NCBI GenBank assembly: GCA_013399855.1
Contig: VXAY01003830.1
Span: 787,278-851,277 of the forward strand
Length of the DNA stretch: 64,000 nt
Direction: 5' to 3'
DNA from: Oxyruncus cristatus
Taxonomy: Eukaryota > Chordata > Aves > Passeriformes > Cotingidae
In this document: positions 24,601 through 34,800 of the stretch, in pieces
Layout of the letters: each line of letters begins with the position of its first letter
How positions within the stretch are numbered: position 1 is the stretch's first letter
Translations under genes and position numbers: made by a program
The notes under the pieces: generated by a model
Told to the model about the DNA's origin: nothing
Seen by the model: only the letters and a program-made list of their open reading frames with translations
Databases searched by the model: none

Positions 24601-27600
24601 ATTTATGCATATAAACATTAGAAAGCGTGTTTCACACTGTAGCATAGAGGCTGTAGAGGAAGGCTACAAAGGGGCTTCCATGTTCTTTGGAAGAATGAGG
24701 TCAATCCTAACCCTAACCCCACGGTCAATGAATAAGTTACTATATCTTGAGCAGGTGTATTTAAAAAATTCCTTCTCTTGTTAAAATAATATGTAACCAA
24801 AATGCGGATTGGACTACTAACGGAATAGGAGAGAGTTATACATACTTTGAAACTGTGCAGGTATAGAGAAGAGTTTGGCAAGCCTGTGGCTCTTGCACAT
24901 GTGCTTTGCATGAGCTCCAGTCAATGACCTGTTGTTTTTAACTGTTCAACATCTGTTAGAAGTGCCATGTTGAAAATTCACAGCTGATTAAAAGACCCAC
25001 TGAAGTTGCAGTTGCAGAGAGCAGCAAAAGCATCTCCCTTCTTCCAAGGAAAGAGTTACTTCTTATAAATGTGCCACCAGTTCAACTCCTAATATAAAAA
25101 AATTAATTAATATGTGCTGAATAAATGAATTATTAGTGCCTTTAAATTCCATGACTGTGCCTCACTTGCTTTGGTAGAATAGGGTAACAGGTGAAATTAG
25201 AAGACAAAGAATATGTCTTCTTAGGCATATTGGGGTCTGAATGGGTCTGAAGTTGCCTGGAGTTCAGAAGTCTGTTAGGTACAGTGTAGGTGCAATCAAT
25301 AGGACAGTTCTGTACTTCTGATTTATCTATTTAAGGCCCAAAGTCACAAGAAAACCCATGTGCTTAGAATGGAAGGTAGGTGCTTATGTCTGCATTTACA
25401 GCTCTCAAAACACCTGCAATGTAATACCTTTAGCTGCAATGTAATACTAGAGGTGACAAAAAAATTAGTTTTTTTTTTTTATAGTTAAGTGTTTTTAGCT
25501 AGCTAAAATTCTGCTCCAAAGAATATCAGCATTGTGACTTCCAATAAATCTTTTCTGTGACCTGAGAGATACTATCAAACTAGCCTTCCTCTGCCTCTGT
25601 CACTTCAAAAGCTCAATCCAAAAACATCTCCAAGTGTATTTACTTGATCAGGATTTATAAAATTTTCTATACTAACTGCTACTTTCCTTTTTAGAAAACA
25701 ATAAGGTATAATCTAAAAATTTCTAGTTGACTGTTCATGAGGTTAGAGGATGCAGGAAACGGAGTTAAATTTATTTCTTCTCTGTAAGAGGATTCAAACC
25801 TATCTTATGGAAGAACACCATGAAATGTGAGTTATTTGGGGATGATGGAAGTGCACTTGAAGCTTCTCCATTCTGCAAATAATTTAAGAAAGAACTGGAT
25901 GAGTTGAGTGACTACACTCAAGTCTGGGTAGCCCATTTATGTGTAAGAGACAAGATATAAGTCCCATTTTGAGATACCTGACCCTCCACCTGTATCATAT
26001 GGAGGGTCTCTGCTCCTAAAATCGCCCCATCATAGCAGCCAGATACCTTAAGTCCCTTTGCAAACCCCAGTACAGTTGCATGAGCTGTTTTAGAAAACTG
26101 GACTCAGTGGAGAGAGGATTTCGTCCTGTGGGTCTTTTTAGGATTCCAGTTCATCAATCCAAGTAGGTCAAATATATTCAGGTCCTTTAGGAACTGATAA
26201 TTGTATTTATTTACAGAGACTTCAGTAACACAGAGACATTATGTAGTGAACAGAAATACTACTGTGAAACTTGCTGCAGTAAACAAGAGGCACAGAAGAG
26301 GTAAGCAAGAAGCTGGCTGTTTCACCATGCGCCTCCTGGGTTCTGACAAACCTTGTCCTTGATATTTATTTTATTTCGATACCTAGAAGCCTTATATCCC
26401 AACTGCATTCTCTGTGTGGGCCAGAGAACCTGCAGACAGACTTAAAGGCATGTGTCTTAGTTTAGAAGCTACTGCTAGTTGATTATTGTTAATTCCAACA
26501 ATAATGTGCTATTGCTTCCAACAATAATGTGCTATAAAATTTATAACACATTTGCTTATTAAAGAGAGAACTTATTAAGGAAAGAGAGAATGGCTTTGAA
26601 CTGATCAGGTCTTTATCATATGCACGTCAATATTTTCACAGGATGAGAGTAAAAAAACTGCCAATGATTCTTGCCTTACACCTCAAGAGATTCAAGTATA
26701 TGGAGCAATTGCACAGATATACTAAGCTGTCTTATCGTGTAGTATTTCCTCTGGAGTTACGTCTCTTCAACACATCTGGCGATGCTGTCAACTTAGATCG
26801 GATGTACGACTTGGTAGCTGTTGTTGTTCACTGTGGAAGGTAATAGGCTTTCATGTTTATCACAAACTATTGCCAGATGTTTGCCAAGGACAGAGGCATG
26901 CCTGACAAAATGTGGGGGGAGTTGAAGGGAGGCCTTAAAGCCGGCGGCTGCACTGACTTGCATGTGTCCCAGGCTGAAAATTTTAGCCACCCTCCCTCGC
27001 AGTAAATCTGTACTTGTTTAAGGAATAATGTCTCAGGTCTCCACAAGTCACAAGTTTGGCTTAAATTAATGAAACTACCTCCTTCCTCATGAGTGCACTT
27101 AGACAGCTTGTGAGCCAGGACTCTGTGAGGGCCAGAATCTGCTAACATGTAGGCCCCACAGTGGATCACCTTGATCTCCTGTCAAGGCAATGAAAATGAT
27201 AGCCTTAATACAGCCTCTCACATATGGGGTATTGTCAAATGTGAAACAAACAGAAGAATCCTTTGGGGCTCCAGGAATATGACTTGTTCTTTTTCTTCTC
27301 AAAGGTAATATGTAACTCAATATTCATGGTTGACACCAAACAATTTTCCCACTTACATTTGGTTCATAACGTTTTTAAAATATTTGCAATAGTTGATGCC
27401 TGCCATGAGCAACTGGCACAAATGAAAACAACACCCTTAGCTTTCAGTTGATGAAATTGCAACAAAACAATAAAAAGTTGAAGAGATGAAATGTCTACTG
27501 TACCACAAGGGGTGGGTTTACTATGGTTTTCATAACAGTTATAATTCTGCTTGCATAAAGAAATGTGACTTATCAAAATGGACTCAAAAAGTATTTTCTA

Positions 27601-28738
27601 ATATTTGGTGGTTTGGGTTTTTGTTTTGCTTTCTAGTGGACCGAATCGGGGACATTATATTACTATTGTGAAAAGTCATGGATTTTGGCTCTTGTTTGAT
27701 GATGACATTGTAGAGGTCAGTATGCTGAAAGTCATGAGCACAACTTTTGTACTTATGTTTTCTTCTCTATTTGGGGTTAAAATGCTGATCCAGATCCAGG
27801 TAGAGATTACTAGTCTGCAAACCCACAGTTTGGCTGTAATGATATTTAGCTCAACTCTGTTAGGAAACAAGGTTGTAAAAAAAATTATTAATCCTGTAGT
27901 TTGTGCTCTGTCAGTGTCAGAGGGGGTAATTTTATTTCAGAGCAACATTAAATGCTTCTAATATCAGACTTCAAGGGTTTAATTTGGAATGTTTTCTATA
28001 TCTAATAAAATCAATTCATTAAAACCTATCACTTGGCAAAATTGGACTAGGTAAAACTAGCATTGTTGTAGAATTTTTAATTTTGAACAACTGGGAGTTT
28101 ATAAGAAAGTCTGAATTCTGTAGCTGATCTAGCATTGCCCAAATGTAAATTGGAGCTGTATCTGTCTCACAGCTTTACAGATTTAGTCTAAGCATTCTGC
28201 AATTCAGTCTTATTCAAACCCTTCATGTCGTTGTGTCACCTTGGTAAAACCAAGGTCTTTAGTCTGATTTCCCAGACTGGGATATTGGATGGTGCATATC
28301 TTGAGGAGGTTTTCTGGGTATTTCAGAAAGATGGGATCACATGGTCATGTTTATGTGTTTTAACAGTGTTCACTACTGCATTCCAAGGAGTCTCTCTGCT
28401 ATTGGATAAAGCCTAATTGAGTTAGGTGCAGTGAAACAAAGAAGCCTATGGACTTCCATGAATGATATCAGCAGGGCTCAGACTCTGAACATTACACTTT
28501 TACTGCTTAAATTGGAAACAGAATTTGCTAATTTAAACAAATAACTGAATTTGTGTTTTCTGTTTGTGCAGTCATTTAATCTGTTTGGTATTTCTTTTAT
28601 CTAACAGCATATTAAAAAAAGTTATTTATTTTGCAGAAAATAGATGCTCAAGCTATTGAAGAATTCTATGGTCTGACCTCTGATATATCAAAAAATTCAG
28701 AATCTGGCTATATTTTATTCTATCAGTCAAGAGAGTGA
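619..28738 (+). CDS. USP46: USP46, ubiquitin carboxyl-terminal hydrolase 46 (nine coding exons, 366 aa)
   Basis: This is a cysteine deubiquitinase of the USP family that removes ubiquitin from proteins. Family knowledge: it is weak alone and is activated by UAF1 (WDR48) and WDR20; reported substrates include histones H2A/H2B, the AMPA-receptor subunit GluA1 and PHLPP. Coding exons are 619-654, 14583-14663, 15484-15697, 17979-18208, 21676-21752, 26217-26300, 26642-26839, 27637-27715 and 28637-28738. They sum to 1101 nt with consistent phase and GT-AG introns. Visible sites are the Cys box FGNTCYCNS (Cys44), a zinc finger from Cys182/Cys185 and Cys229/Cys232, and the His box GPNRGHY (His313) followed by FDDD (Asp328-330). 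The length equals that of mammalian USP46. The closest alternative, the paralogue USP12, is slightly longer; the [15 protein letters not shown] start and the 366 aa length favour USP46. From memory of the human protein, differences are few: Ser65, Ala157/Glu158, Gln163 and Gly287. Confidence 0.98.
4526..4566 (+). repeat. Tandem duplication, period 21 bp
   Basis: Two adjacent copies of AAGAGTATTTCAAATAATCC (4526 and 4547) are identical over 20 bases. This is a small direct duplication within intron 1. Confidence 0.9.
5744..6807 (+). mobile_element. Degraded ERV LTR-like element (ERVL-type start)
   Basis: The segment opens TGTCTCAGTTTGAGACA, a short hairpin that matches in form the start of the clear LTR at 58526 (TGTCTTGGTTTAAAGACA). 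Further shared blocks follow, for example AGTG-A(n)-CT-TTTAC and GATAACTA-like stretches. A possible end is GGGCA at 6803-6807, because GTCAC then repeats the five bases just before 5744 (5739-5743). GTCAC occurs again nearby, so this boundary is tentative. Sequence to about 6130 is supported by similarity; 6130-6807 is inferred. No retroviral coding frame is intact. Confidence 0.5.
7300..7800 (-). mobile_element. Old, diverged CR1 LINE fragment
   Basis: On the minus strand the block resembles the 3' portion of bird CR1 elements. Recognisable stretches on the + strand include TCTGTCTTATGCAACTAATC near 7600, the TTTCCAATTATTTTTATC block near 7690-7710 and TCTTACCAGTGACAAGTTAA near 7753. Divergence is high and the reading frame is destroyed, so it is an ancient copy. 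Ends are approximate. Confidence 0.6.
12866..13707 (+). mobile_element. CR1 LINE fragment, 5'-truncated, broken reverse transcriptase
   Basis: The segment translates in pieces to the C-terminal half of the CR1 reverse transcriptase: WIKNWL, then [14 protein letters not shown], and further on [16 protein letters not shown]. Several frameshifts and stops separate the pieces. The FADDTKL catalytic block is out of frame with the upstream part. It is a dead retrotransposon copy in the same orientation as USP46. Confidence 0.92.
14498..14560 (+). repeat. Poly-T and (TTTG)n microsatellite next to exon 2 acceptor
   Basis: A T-run (about 14501-14513) is followed by several TTTG and TTTTG units. It ends about 20 bases before exon 2 and forms much of its polypyrimidine tract. 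The last AG before the acceptor is at 14474-14475. Confidence 0.9.
14583..14663 (+). CDS. USP46: USP46 coding exon 2 (residues 13-39)
   Basis: It starts after TTTGTATAG and ends before GTGAGT, giving 27 codons that read [10 protein letters not shown] onward to HYFGLVN. It carries the segment just before the catalytic Cys box. Both introns are phase 0. The acceptor is preceded by a long T/G tract that includes a TTTG microsatellite. Confidence 0.97.
14664..15483 (+). other. USP46 intron 2 (820 bp)
   Basis: It has a GTGAGT donor and a GGCAG acceptor. I see only AT-rich sequence and poly-T patches in it. Confidence 0.9.
15484..15697 (+). CDS. USP46: USP46 coding exon 3 (residues 40-110, catalytic Cys44)
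   Basis: It begins FGNTCYCNS; the nucleophile Cys44 is the TGC at 15496-15498. It continues through the fingers/thumb region with a KKKEN stretch, then IATQKKKVG. Lys92 (15640-15642) is present; deletion of this residue in mouse Usp46 is linked to altered behaviour in despair tests. The exon ends with the first base of codon 111 before GTAAGT. Confidence 0.97.
15698..17978 (+). other. USP46 intron 3 (2.28 kb)
   Basis: It has a GTAAGT donor and a TTCACAG acceptor. It contains the antisense LTR at about 16930-17531 and otherwise nothing recognised. Confidence 0.9.
16930..17531 (-). mobile_element. Solo-type avian ERV LTR, antisense to USP46
   Basis: Read on the minus strand, it starts near TGTCTGGCCAGGATGGAGTT. 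On the + strand it carries a block reading TTTGGCCAGTTTGGATCACC (near 17294) and then GGCTGTGTCCCCTTCCCAGC (near 17321). This order agrees with a very common bird ERV LTR family as I remember it. The minus-strand 3' end lies near 16930. An A22 run (17053-17074) and many substitutions show that it is old. No matching target-site duplication was found at these ends, so they are approximate. Confidence 0.75.
17979..18208 (+). CDS. USP46: USP46 coding exon 4 (residues 111-187, QQDAHEF motif, first zinc-ligand pair)
   Basis: It completes Asp111 and carries the conserved USP motif [16 protein letters not shown]. Next comes a lysine/glutamate-rich linker (about 138-163), then the zinc-ligand pair CLNC (Cys182, Cys185). 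The linker holds most of the differences from my recollection of the human protein: Ala157-Glu158 and Gln163 here, Pro157-Ala158 and Pro163 in human. The donor is GTAAGC, followed about 20 nt into the intron by a T8/(TTG)n tract. Confidence 0.96.
18209..21675 (+). other. USP46 intron 4 (3.47 kb)
   Basis: It has a GTAAGC donor and a GCAACAG acceptor. Near the donor is a T8/(TTG)n tract (about 18227-18247). A 29-bp tandem duplication lies at 20202. No gene or known transposon was recognised. Confidence 0.9.
20202..20255 (+). repeat. Tandem duplication, period 29 bp
   Basis: GTGTCTGACAGAACTCTAGT and the following TCCAG are repeated exactly (25 bases) at 20202 and 20231. It lies within intron 4. 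Confidence 0.9.
21676..21752 (+). CDS. USP46: USP46 coding exon 5 (residues 188-212)
   Basis: It lies between TTGCAACAG and GTAAAT and reads [18 protein letters not shown] onward to THCLR. It encodes the segment between the two halves of the zinc finger. Its last two bases are the first two of the Arg213 codon, so the following intron is phase 2. Confidence 0.96.
23450..23840 (-). mobile_element. Old, diverged CR1 LINE fragment
   Basis: On the + strand the segment has the order typical of the complement of a CR1 3' half: TTGATTGCCTACCCCAGTCC near 23452, then a CTCTTTGGCATTCTCTCCAA block near 23718, then ACTAGGCATAATATTCCAGC. High divergence implies an ancient copy. The ends are approximate. 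Confidence 0.6.
25414..25450 (+). repeat. Tandem duplication, period 20 bp
   Basis: CTGCAATGTAATAC occurs at 25414 and again at 25434 with a six-base spacer (CTTTAG), giving a partial second copy. It lies within intron 5. Confidence 0.85.
26217..26300 (+). CDS. USP46: USP46 coding exon 6 (residues 213-240, second zinc-ligand pair)
   Basis: It starts after ATTTACAG and reads [12 protein letters not shown] followed by [15 protein letters not shown]. Cys229 and Cys232 complete the zinc site begun in exon 4. It ends before GTAAGC in the middle of codon 241 (phase 2). The downstream intron is only 341 bp. Confidence 0.96.
26301..26641 (+). other. USP46 intron 6 (341 bp)
   Basis: A short intron with a GTAAGC donor and a TTTCACAG acceptor. 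It contains a 23-bp tandem duplication and nothing else of note. Confidence 0.92.
26493..26537 (+). repeat. Tandem duplication, period 23 bp
   Basis: TTCCAACAATAATGTGCTAT is found at 26493 and 26516, 20 identical bases within the 341-bp intron 6. Confidence 0.9.
26642..26839 (+). CDS. USP46: USP46 coding exon 7 (residues 241-306)
   Basis: It reads [19 protein letters not shown] and continues to [10 protein letters not shown], the typical USP LxLHLKRF block of the palm domain. Residue 287 is Gly, where I recall Ser in human. The donor is GTAATA; the exon ends two bases into codon 307. Confidence 0.97.
26840..27636 (+). other. USP46 intron 7 (797 bp)
   Basis: It has a GTAATA donor and a TTTCTAG acceptor. 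No feature was recognised in it. Confidence 0.9.
27637..27715 (+). CDS. USP46: USP46 coding exon 8 (residues 307-333, catalytic His313)
   Basis: It encodes [12 protein letters not shown] and then [14 protein letters not shown]. His313 is CAT at 27653-27655. The Asp328-330 run supplies the third catalytic residue; which Asp is the key one is not decided here. The donor GTCAGT is the weakest of the gene. The intron after it is phase 0. Confidence 0.97.
27716..28636 (+). other. USP46 intron 8 (921 bp)
   Basis: It has a GTCAGT donor and a TTTTGCAG acceptor. It is AT-rich; nothing was recognised. Confidence 0.9.
28637..28738 (+). CDS. USP46: USP46 terminal coding exon 9 (residues 334-366 and stop)
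   Basis: It reads [12 protein letters not shown] through [11 protein letters not shown] and ends at TGA 28736-28738. The SGYILFYQ stretch is the usual C-terminal strand of the USP fold. The coding end agrees exactly with the known USP46 C-terminus. Confidence 0.97.
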   Translation, partial: KIDAQAIEEFYGLTSDISKNSESGYILFYQSRE

Positions 28739-29456
28739 CTTGACAAACTGTGATAATTGCGCACAATGATGCTGCACGCAAAAGAAGGTGATGGCTCCCC
28801 TGAACTGACTTTTACACAGACCACGTCTGGAATGGCTGAACAACGATACACTCTGTCTCTTACTAAATGGTCTATGTGATATTGACTATAACCGTCCATT
28901 TTTGACATGCAGAACTTTGTTTTAGGGAGGGTGGGGGTTGTTTGTAGTTTTTATGTCTGATTGAAGAACTAATTGCAGTCATATTTTAGTGGAATTTATA
29001 TGGACTAATATTTACAGATTATAAGATTTGGATGTCAACTGTTAAACCCAATCCAGCTAGAGTAGTATTTTATATGGAAGTGTTCATTACATTTAGAGCA
29101 AAATTATTTAAAACTTTCTAAATGATTTTGGGGTGTGTTGATTTACAAAGCATTCCTTGAAATACTTCCCTACATGTGCTCCATTTTAAATGTAAGGAAA
29201 AAAATCTATTTCATGATGATTGAAGTTGTGGTTGTATAGGGGATTTTTTTACATGTTACTCTGCTGCAGAAAAGCTATTCTTCCAAAATGATTTAAACTT
29301 TGGGTTGTTTAAGCTTTCAGTGTGTAACCTCAGGCCTAAAATTCACATAGTGGGATTTAAATTACACTGGAACTAAGTAATTCTGTATGTTCAGTCACTT
29401 TGTTTATGGTGAGATAGTACAGGTGAGGTGAGATTTCAGAACTTACAGAGCTTTGG

Positions 29457-29462
29457 AATAAA
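29457..29462 (+). terminator. Candidate proximal poly(A) signal (AATAAA)
   Basis: A canonical AATAAA lies 719 nt after the USP46 stop codon. The downstream sequence is AT-rich without a marked GT-rich element. It could yield a short mRNA form. Confidence 0.3.
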
Positions 29463-32400
29463 GGAAGTGAGATGAGATATACGATATAGAGATAAATTAC
29501 ATTTATAGAGATTGAGCTTATCTTTTTGTTAAAATTATATCATAGATTGTTTACTTAATTGAGTTTGCAAAGATTGCAACACTGCTCACACTGTAAAATA
29601 CCCATCAGGACTGAAATCACCCAGTACATTTAAATAAGCAGTTGCTTGTACATAAGACACAGCTTTATCCTGCAATTTTATGAATATCTGTAGGTCCCCT
29701 TTTCCTTTCTCAAGACAGAGTCCATTTATTAGAAACATAATACATAACAACCGCTAGTTGACCTACTATCACGTGTGTATCATCTCTAACATTTTGGTCA
29801 TGTTTGACAACATTTTATCACCACAGAAACAGATAGGGCTCTGGAGTGTTGATTTCAAAAACGTCAGAAGGATTAGTACAAAAGGCTTAGTTTGTGTTTT
29901 TTCTGGGTGAATTTGGCTGGCACTAGCCATGCACTGGCTAATAAAACTTCAGAACTCATAATACTGGAATTTGTCAAAGAACGAATGTAGAAGAAAGTAT
30001 CAGTAGGGTATGAGAAGGGATCAATAATGGCTTGAGTAAGTGGTAACACTGGGTAACTACCTTGCTCACTCTGGCACTTTCACTCCATTATACAATTCTT
30101 GAACTTCAGTAGCCAAAGTCCTATTCCAATGATGTCAACAGCAAAAACACTCTTCATGTCTTCGTGGAGAATGACAGTTGGTTCTAGTATTTATAAGAAA
30201 ATATCCTCATCTCACAAAACTTATTTCTACCTGTTATATTTCATTCACTCATTGTGTATTTATTAGGCAATGTTGCTTTTGGTCCTTTTCTTTAAGAAGC
30301 CTGCCTGCCACTTTATGGCTGACACTCCATTTCATGAAATGGCTTTTGAAGTGCAGCTACATCTCATCTTTTAGTCTTCTTCAGGAAAGAGAATAACTTT
30401 TTTCATTGTACTCTACTGTGAATGTGAAATATCTTTTGTTAAATAATGGTGAAAATGAAGTAATAGTTTCTGCAGTAACATCATTTGAAGTTCAGTTGGA
30501 TTTATCAACGGCCATTTTGTAAACTAAGGCAATGTAGCACTTTACACTGAGTGAGAAACAGAAGTGGTCTTTTCAGCTAACATTGTTTGTGGTTTATCAT
30601 GTTATTATACCAATGCAAGACAACAGACGTGGAATGTAACCTTAGAGTACTTGGGTGAATAATAGTAGTGGTGTACAGTGATCACTCACATGAATGAAGG
30701 CTTGTATGCAGGCTCAAGACAAGCATAATTGGGATGCAGCTCTTGTTCTTTTGTTGATGTTAGGATGAAATGTTCTGTCTTGAACCCAGAAGACAGACCT
30801 CTTACAGGAGACTTCAACTCCCACTGAGGCCCAGGAGCTTTTCCACTGAAAAGCTAAATCTGCAAATCCCTCTTTCATGGATTTATTTATAAGCATTTAG
30901 AATTTCCATATAAAAATATAATAATCACTTGCCTTTTAAAATGGCTAAGGTTTCCTCATTGTAAATGAAGTCACTTTCTAGATCAGCACTAACCAGTGCT
31001 GGTCCACAGATCTGTACTTTGCAGTTTATTGCTGAACTTTCTTAAGGCATTCTTTAGCTTTGCAACAAGGAACAAAACAGATAAGGTATCATTTGAATCT
31101 TCAGGGCTCATGTTTATATGAAAAGTAATTTTTCTTAAAAATAATTTTTAAATCAGTTTAATTTCAGGAAACATATTCCGTATTTCAATTGACTCAAGTG
31201 AAAATTGATTTTTTAAACGTTAATAGTATGAATTAATAGTTAAATGCTCAAGTACAGGATAATAATCTTTGGGTTTCTTCAGCTGCAAGACAGCTTTACA
31301 TTGTAAAACATACAGATCATTGCATTACATTATTGAGAGTAAAATGACTAGAATAAGCATTTTAAATTCCTGCTAGCCCTTGAGAAGATCGCAGCAATGC
31401 TATCACACCAGTCTGACATCAGCTCTGAAAAATTACGGAATGCTAACACTAGCTAAACAAAGGAGCGTTTTATTTGGATTTTTAAAAGAATTGCAGTCAC
31501 ACTTCTATAAATTGGTTCCAATCTACAGTGTGTTGAATATTTTGACTTCAGTCCAGCAAAAGCTGTCCGTCACAGCTGTATGAATAGTGCTAGTCTAGGC
31601 AGAGGAACACTTCACTGTCAAATTAAGTACATTCACACAAGTTTTGCAGGATTGGGATCCCCACAGGAATAATCATATGATGTAAAGTACTTTAGTTGAT
31701 TAAATGTAATCCTTTTTCTCTTATGCTTATGCATAGATTTCCAGTCCCTTATGAAGGAATGGAAAATTACCTAAGACAATAAAAGCTTTTCAGCTAGCAG
31801 CTAGAAAACAAAATGCTAGTACAGATGTCTAATAGTACTCTGTGCTTCCCTGAAATGACTATATTTCATGGTGTCAGGTTCTAAGTATTTTAGGCCTAAA
31901 AATGATTGAAGTCTTCCACTTGTTTCATAATGCTGTTGCTAACATGCATTGTCCATTTATAAATCTGATAAGTATATTCTTACTTAGAAAAAAGAACATT
32001 TTTGTCTTGTCCTGTTTTTCTGCTGAACCCAGTGAACCACTGCAGTGCTGATCAGTTATCGTAGAGGATGAGCTCAGAACTCAACTTTTATGTTTCCCAG
32101 AACAGGCTGCCTGGATTTTATGTAATTTCTACTCTGGGGACATAGCAGAGGGAGGCAGAAGAAGGGAGTGATGGAAAAGCCATACCAGTGAAGCAGAACA
32201 CCTTTTTGAAATTAAGTCCCAAAATTACTCCTCTTAATTTTATTTCAATAATTTACTTACCTCAGAGTACTCAATAATGTATTGAAAGTCTTGTCCCAGT
32301 TGGAGTAAAGAAAATAAAGCAGTAGGTATTTCCTTCATATCAAATTTAATAAAGTTATTAAAGACCTAACAAAATGAAACTGAAATTCACGTAACATGAT

Positions 32401-34776
32401 CGGTCCTGAACTGCTACCACAATCTGTCTTTTATCTTCAGACATTACATTTCATTCACTCCTCTGTTACAGTATCATGTACTTGGCACCTGAGCTGACAA
32501 CTTGCAGCTGGCAGGTTTGAAAGGTTTGATGTCTCTCAGCAGCAGACCCCTTCTCGTTTTGTCTCTTTTTTGCTGCTTGTGGCTGACAGGTCTGAGCAGT
32601 GTCTTACAGCTGAATGAATACTAGAAATTTTAACAAGTTTTGGCTGTGTACCTATTCTTTGCTAGTACCTTTTACCAGTGTTTGTTTTAATTTATTTTTC
32701 TTTTTTTTTGGTCTTTTATTGTATTTGTATAATAACTTATGTGGTTGATATTATTTGTTTTGTTTAAATTTTTATGTACTTCGTTTTTTTAAAATGTAAT
32801 CAACCCAAGCACTTTAAGCAGCAATGTCAATCTTGTGAAATTCCAATCAGCTTAATATTTTGCCTTTGTCTTACTGTTTTTGCAGCTGTTTGTTTGTGAT
32901 CCAATGTCTCTAGTTACAACCCAATTTCCATTTTTAGGCTTGTAGTGTGAGTTGTATTGTAAATTTGGGAAGCTTAAGTGTTTTCACACATATTTGTTCA
33001 TACTTGACAAGGACGCAGTATTTACTATGTGTCTGCTACACAAGCAGTATGTACCTGACGAGTTGCACTCACTGTGCACTTTTTACAGCCTTTTTTGCAT
33101 TCTGCTGCTAACCCATCTGATAATTACTGTAGTACTTTAATCTGTGATGCAGTTAGCAATGACTGGAATTTAGAAAAGCTCCAATTCTCACAGGAGAATT
33201 CTCATTTACCAAACAGAGTTAGCTGTTGGTCCGCTGATGATACAGGTATTGCTCTCTTTGCCGTTTTATCAATGATCTGTACAGTCTCGAGTAGGAATAA
33301 GCTTAAAGGACACATTTATTCCTGACCCTTGTGTGAGTTCTGGCAAGGAGATCAATCTTTTTGCATCTTTCTTCTCTCCACTTGGGCCCATATAAAGCAA
33401 AGAAATAATGAAATAAGATAAGTGCTCGTTATGGTAAAATAGTATTTTTAGAGGACAACATCTGTGGTGTTCTTATATGAGAAAGTCACCGATTTGCTGT
33501 GTTGTTAATGCAAGGGTTATTCCTAGTGCTTTAGACATTGTATGCTCTTTGATCAATGAAAAGACCAAGGCTTTTTGTTGTTGCATCAGTTCTAATACTG
33601 AGGTGTTTCTTCTCAATTTACAATGGCACTTACTATGTAAATAGCTTTTGGCAAGCCTCAACAGACACCCTTTTAATTTCTTTCCAGTTAACATGCACTA
33701 CTTCAAAGAGATTGCTTGAACCTGTCTGTAAGATTTTTTCCAATAACACACTCTTTTTGCATACAGGGTCAAATAACACCTATCAGGAGGTATGAGCCCA
33801 CCTGATGGGACCATCTGGGCTAAACCCACACCATTTTACATACTGATGATTCTTTACCCCCCCAGGAGGTTAGCTTGCTGGCTTTGCCTGAGTGATTTAA
33901 TATGAAACTGCGAATAACTTCCCTTTATTCATGATCTCAGAGTTGCTATAGTTCTTTAATAAATTCTGCTTCATTTGGTTATCAAGATTGGGACTATTGT
34001 ACAATGTAAAATAAATTAACTTGCATGTGCCATTCACAGCAGTTAATTTAACAGCCTAATGCTTCTGATGAAGGCTGTTACAGGTTGCAACTTTATTGTA
34101 TGTACGAATATGAAAGAGTAAGTGACTTTTCTGTGATAGCACAGTAGGTCTGTAGGAGAAGCTAGACTGGCATGCAGCTTCCTAATCCTCAGCTTGTACC
34201 CAGTTGAAGTTGGTGCTCCATTCTCTAGATAATCCTAACCCTTCTCCCAGGGGTTCCAAGGCGGCAGGAACAAAACCTTTGTGAAGACACCTTGCAGTTC
34301 ACCAAAACATCTTGCCTGCTGCAGTGGATAATTAATGAATATTTGCAGCCTCGCTGTTCGCACTCCCCAAAACCTCATTAATAGATATACATTTCTTAAA
34401 GAGTCTGAGCTTAAACATCGGCTTTGTATTTGCAATCGTGCTCATGTTTGCCAATGTCCCAAGACAGACTGTGTTCACATACTAAATTGTTTCCTAGTCC
34501 TCTCTCAATTATCATTCTAACAGCAAGAGCAATATGAGGGCAGCCATGTTACAGGTTCCAGTGAGTTTCCTGGACACAATTTTCTAGCTTCAGTGGCTTT
34601 TGTTAAAGACTTAACACTAGCTTCATAACTTACCATGATGGTTTAGGAGTAAAGTCACCACATACTGTATGAAGAGGAAGAAATATGGAAAGGGCTGTTT
34701 TTTCAGAGACTTCGAATGTGTGTATCTGTTTGTAAATACATAGTCCCTCTCTATGTTGTCAAAATGATGCAGTCAT

Positions 34777-34782
34777 AATAAA
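34777..34782 (+). terminator. Candidate distal poly(A) signal (AATAAA)
   Basis: AATAAA is followed within 25-40 nt by a T/G-rich stretch (ATTTTGTGCTAGTTTTT) and preceded by TGTA elements. This combination is typical of a strong mammal/bird poly(A) site. No transcript data are available here. Confidence 0.4.
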
Positions 34783-34800
34783 ACTACTTAAATATTTTGT

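Larger units (their letters stand above)
21753..26216 (+). other. USP46 intron 5 (4.46 kb)
   Basis: It has a GTAAAT donor and a TTTACAG acceptor. It contains an old CR1 (about 23.45-23.84 kb) and a 20-bp tandem duplication at 25414. The remainder is unremarkable AT-rich sequence. Confidence 0.9.
28739..34800 (+). other. USP46: Probable USP46 3'UTR, end uncertain
   Basis: No intron or coding signal is seen after the stop. The segment is AT-rich and holds many AATAAA hexamers, including 29457, 29940, 31778, 32313, 32348 and 34777. The last is followed by a T/G-rich stretch, which makes it the best-looking distal poly(A) site. Three UGUANAUA Pumilio-type sites lie at 29647, 33636 and 34731. The extent is inferred; a short form ending after 29457 would also fit. 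Confidence 0.4.

Noticed and set aside
24706..24722. Telomere-like CCTAACCCTAACCCC
   Set aside because: Only about two units are present, too few to call an interstitial telomeric repeat.
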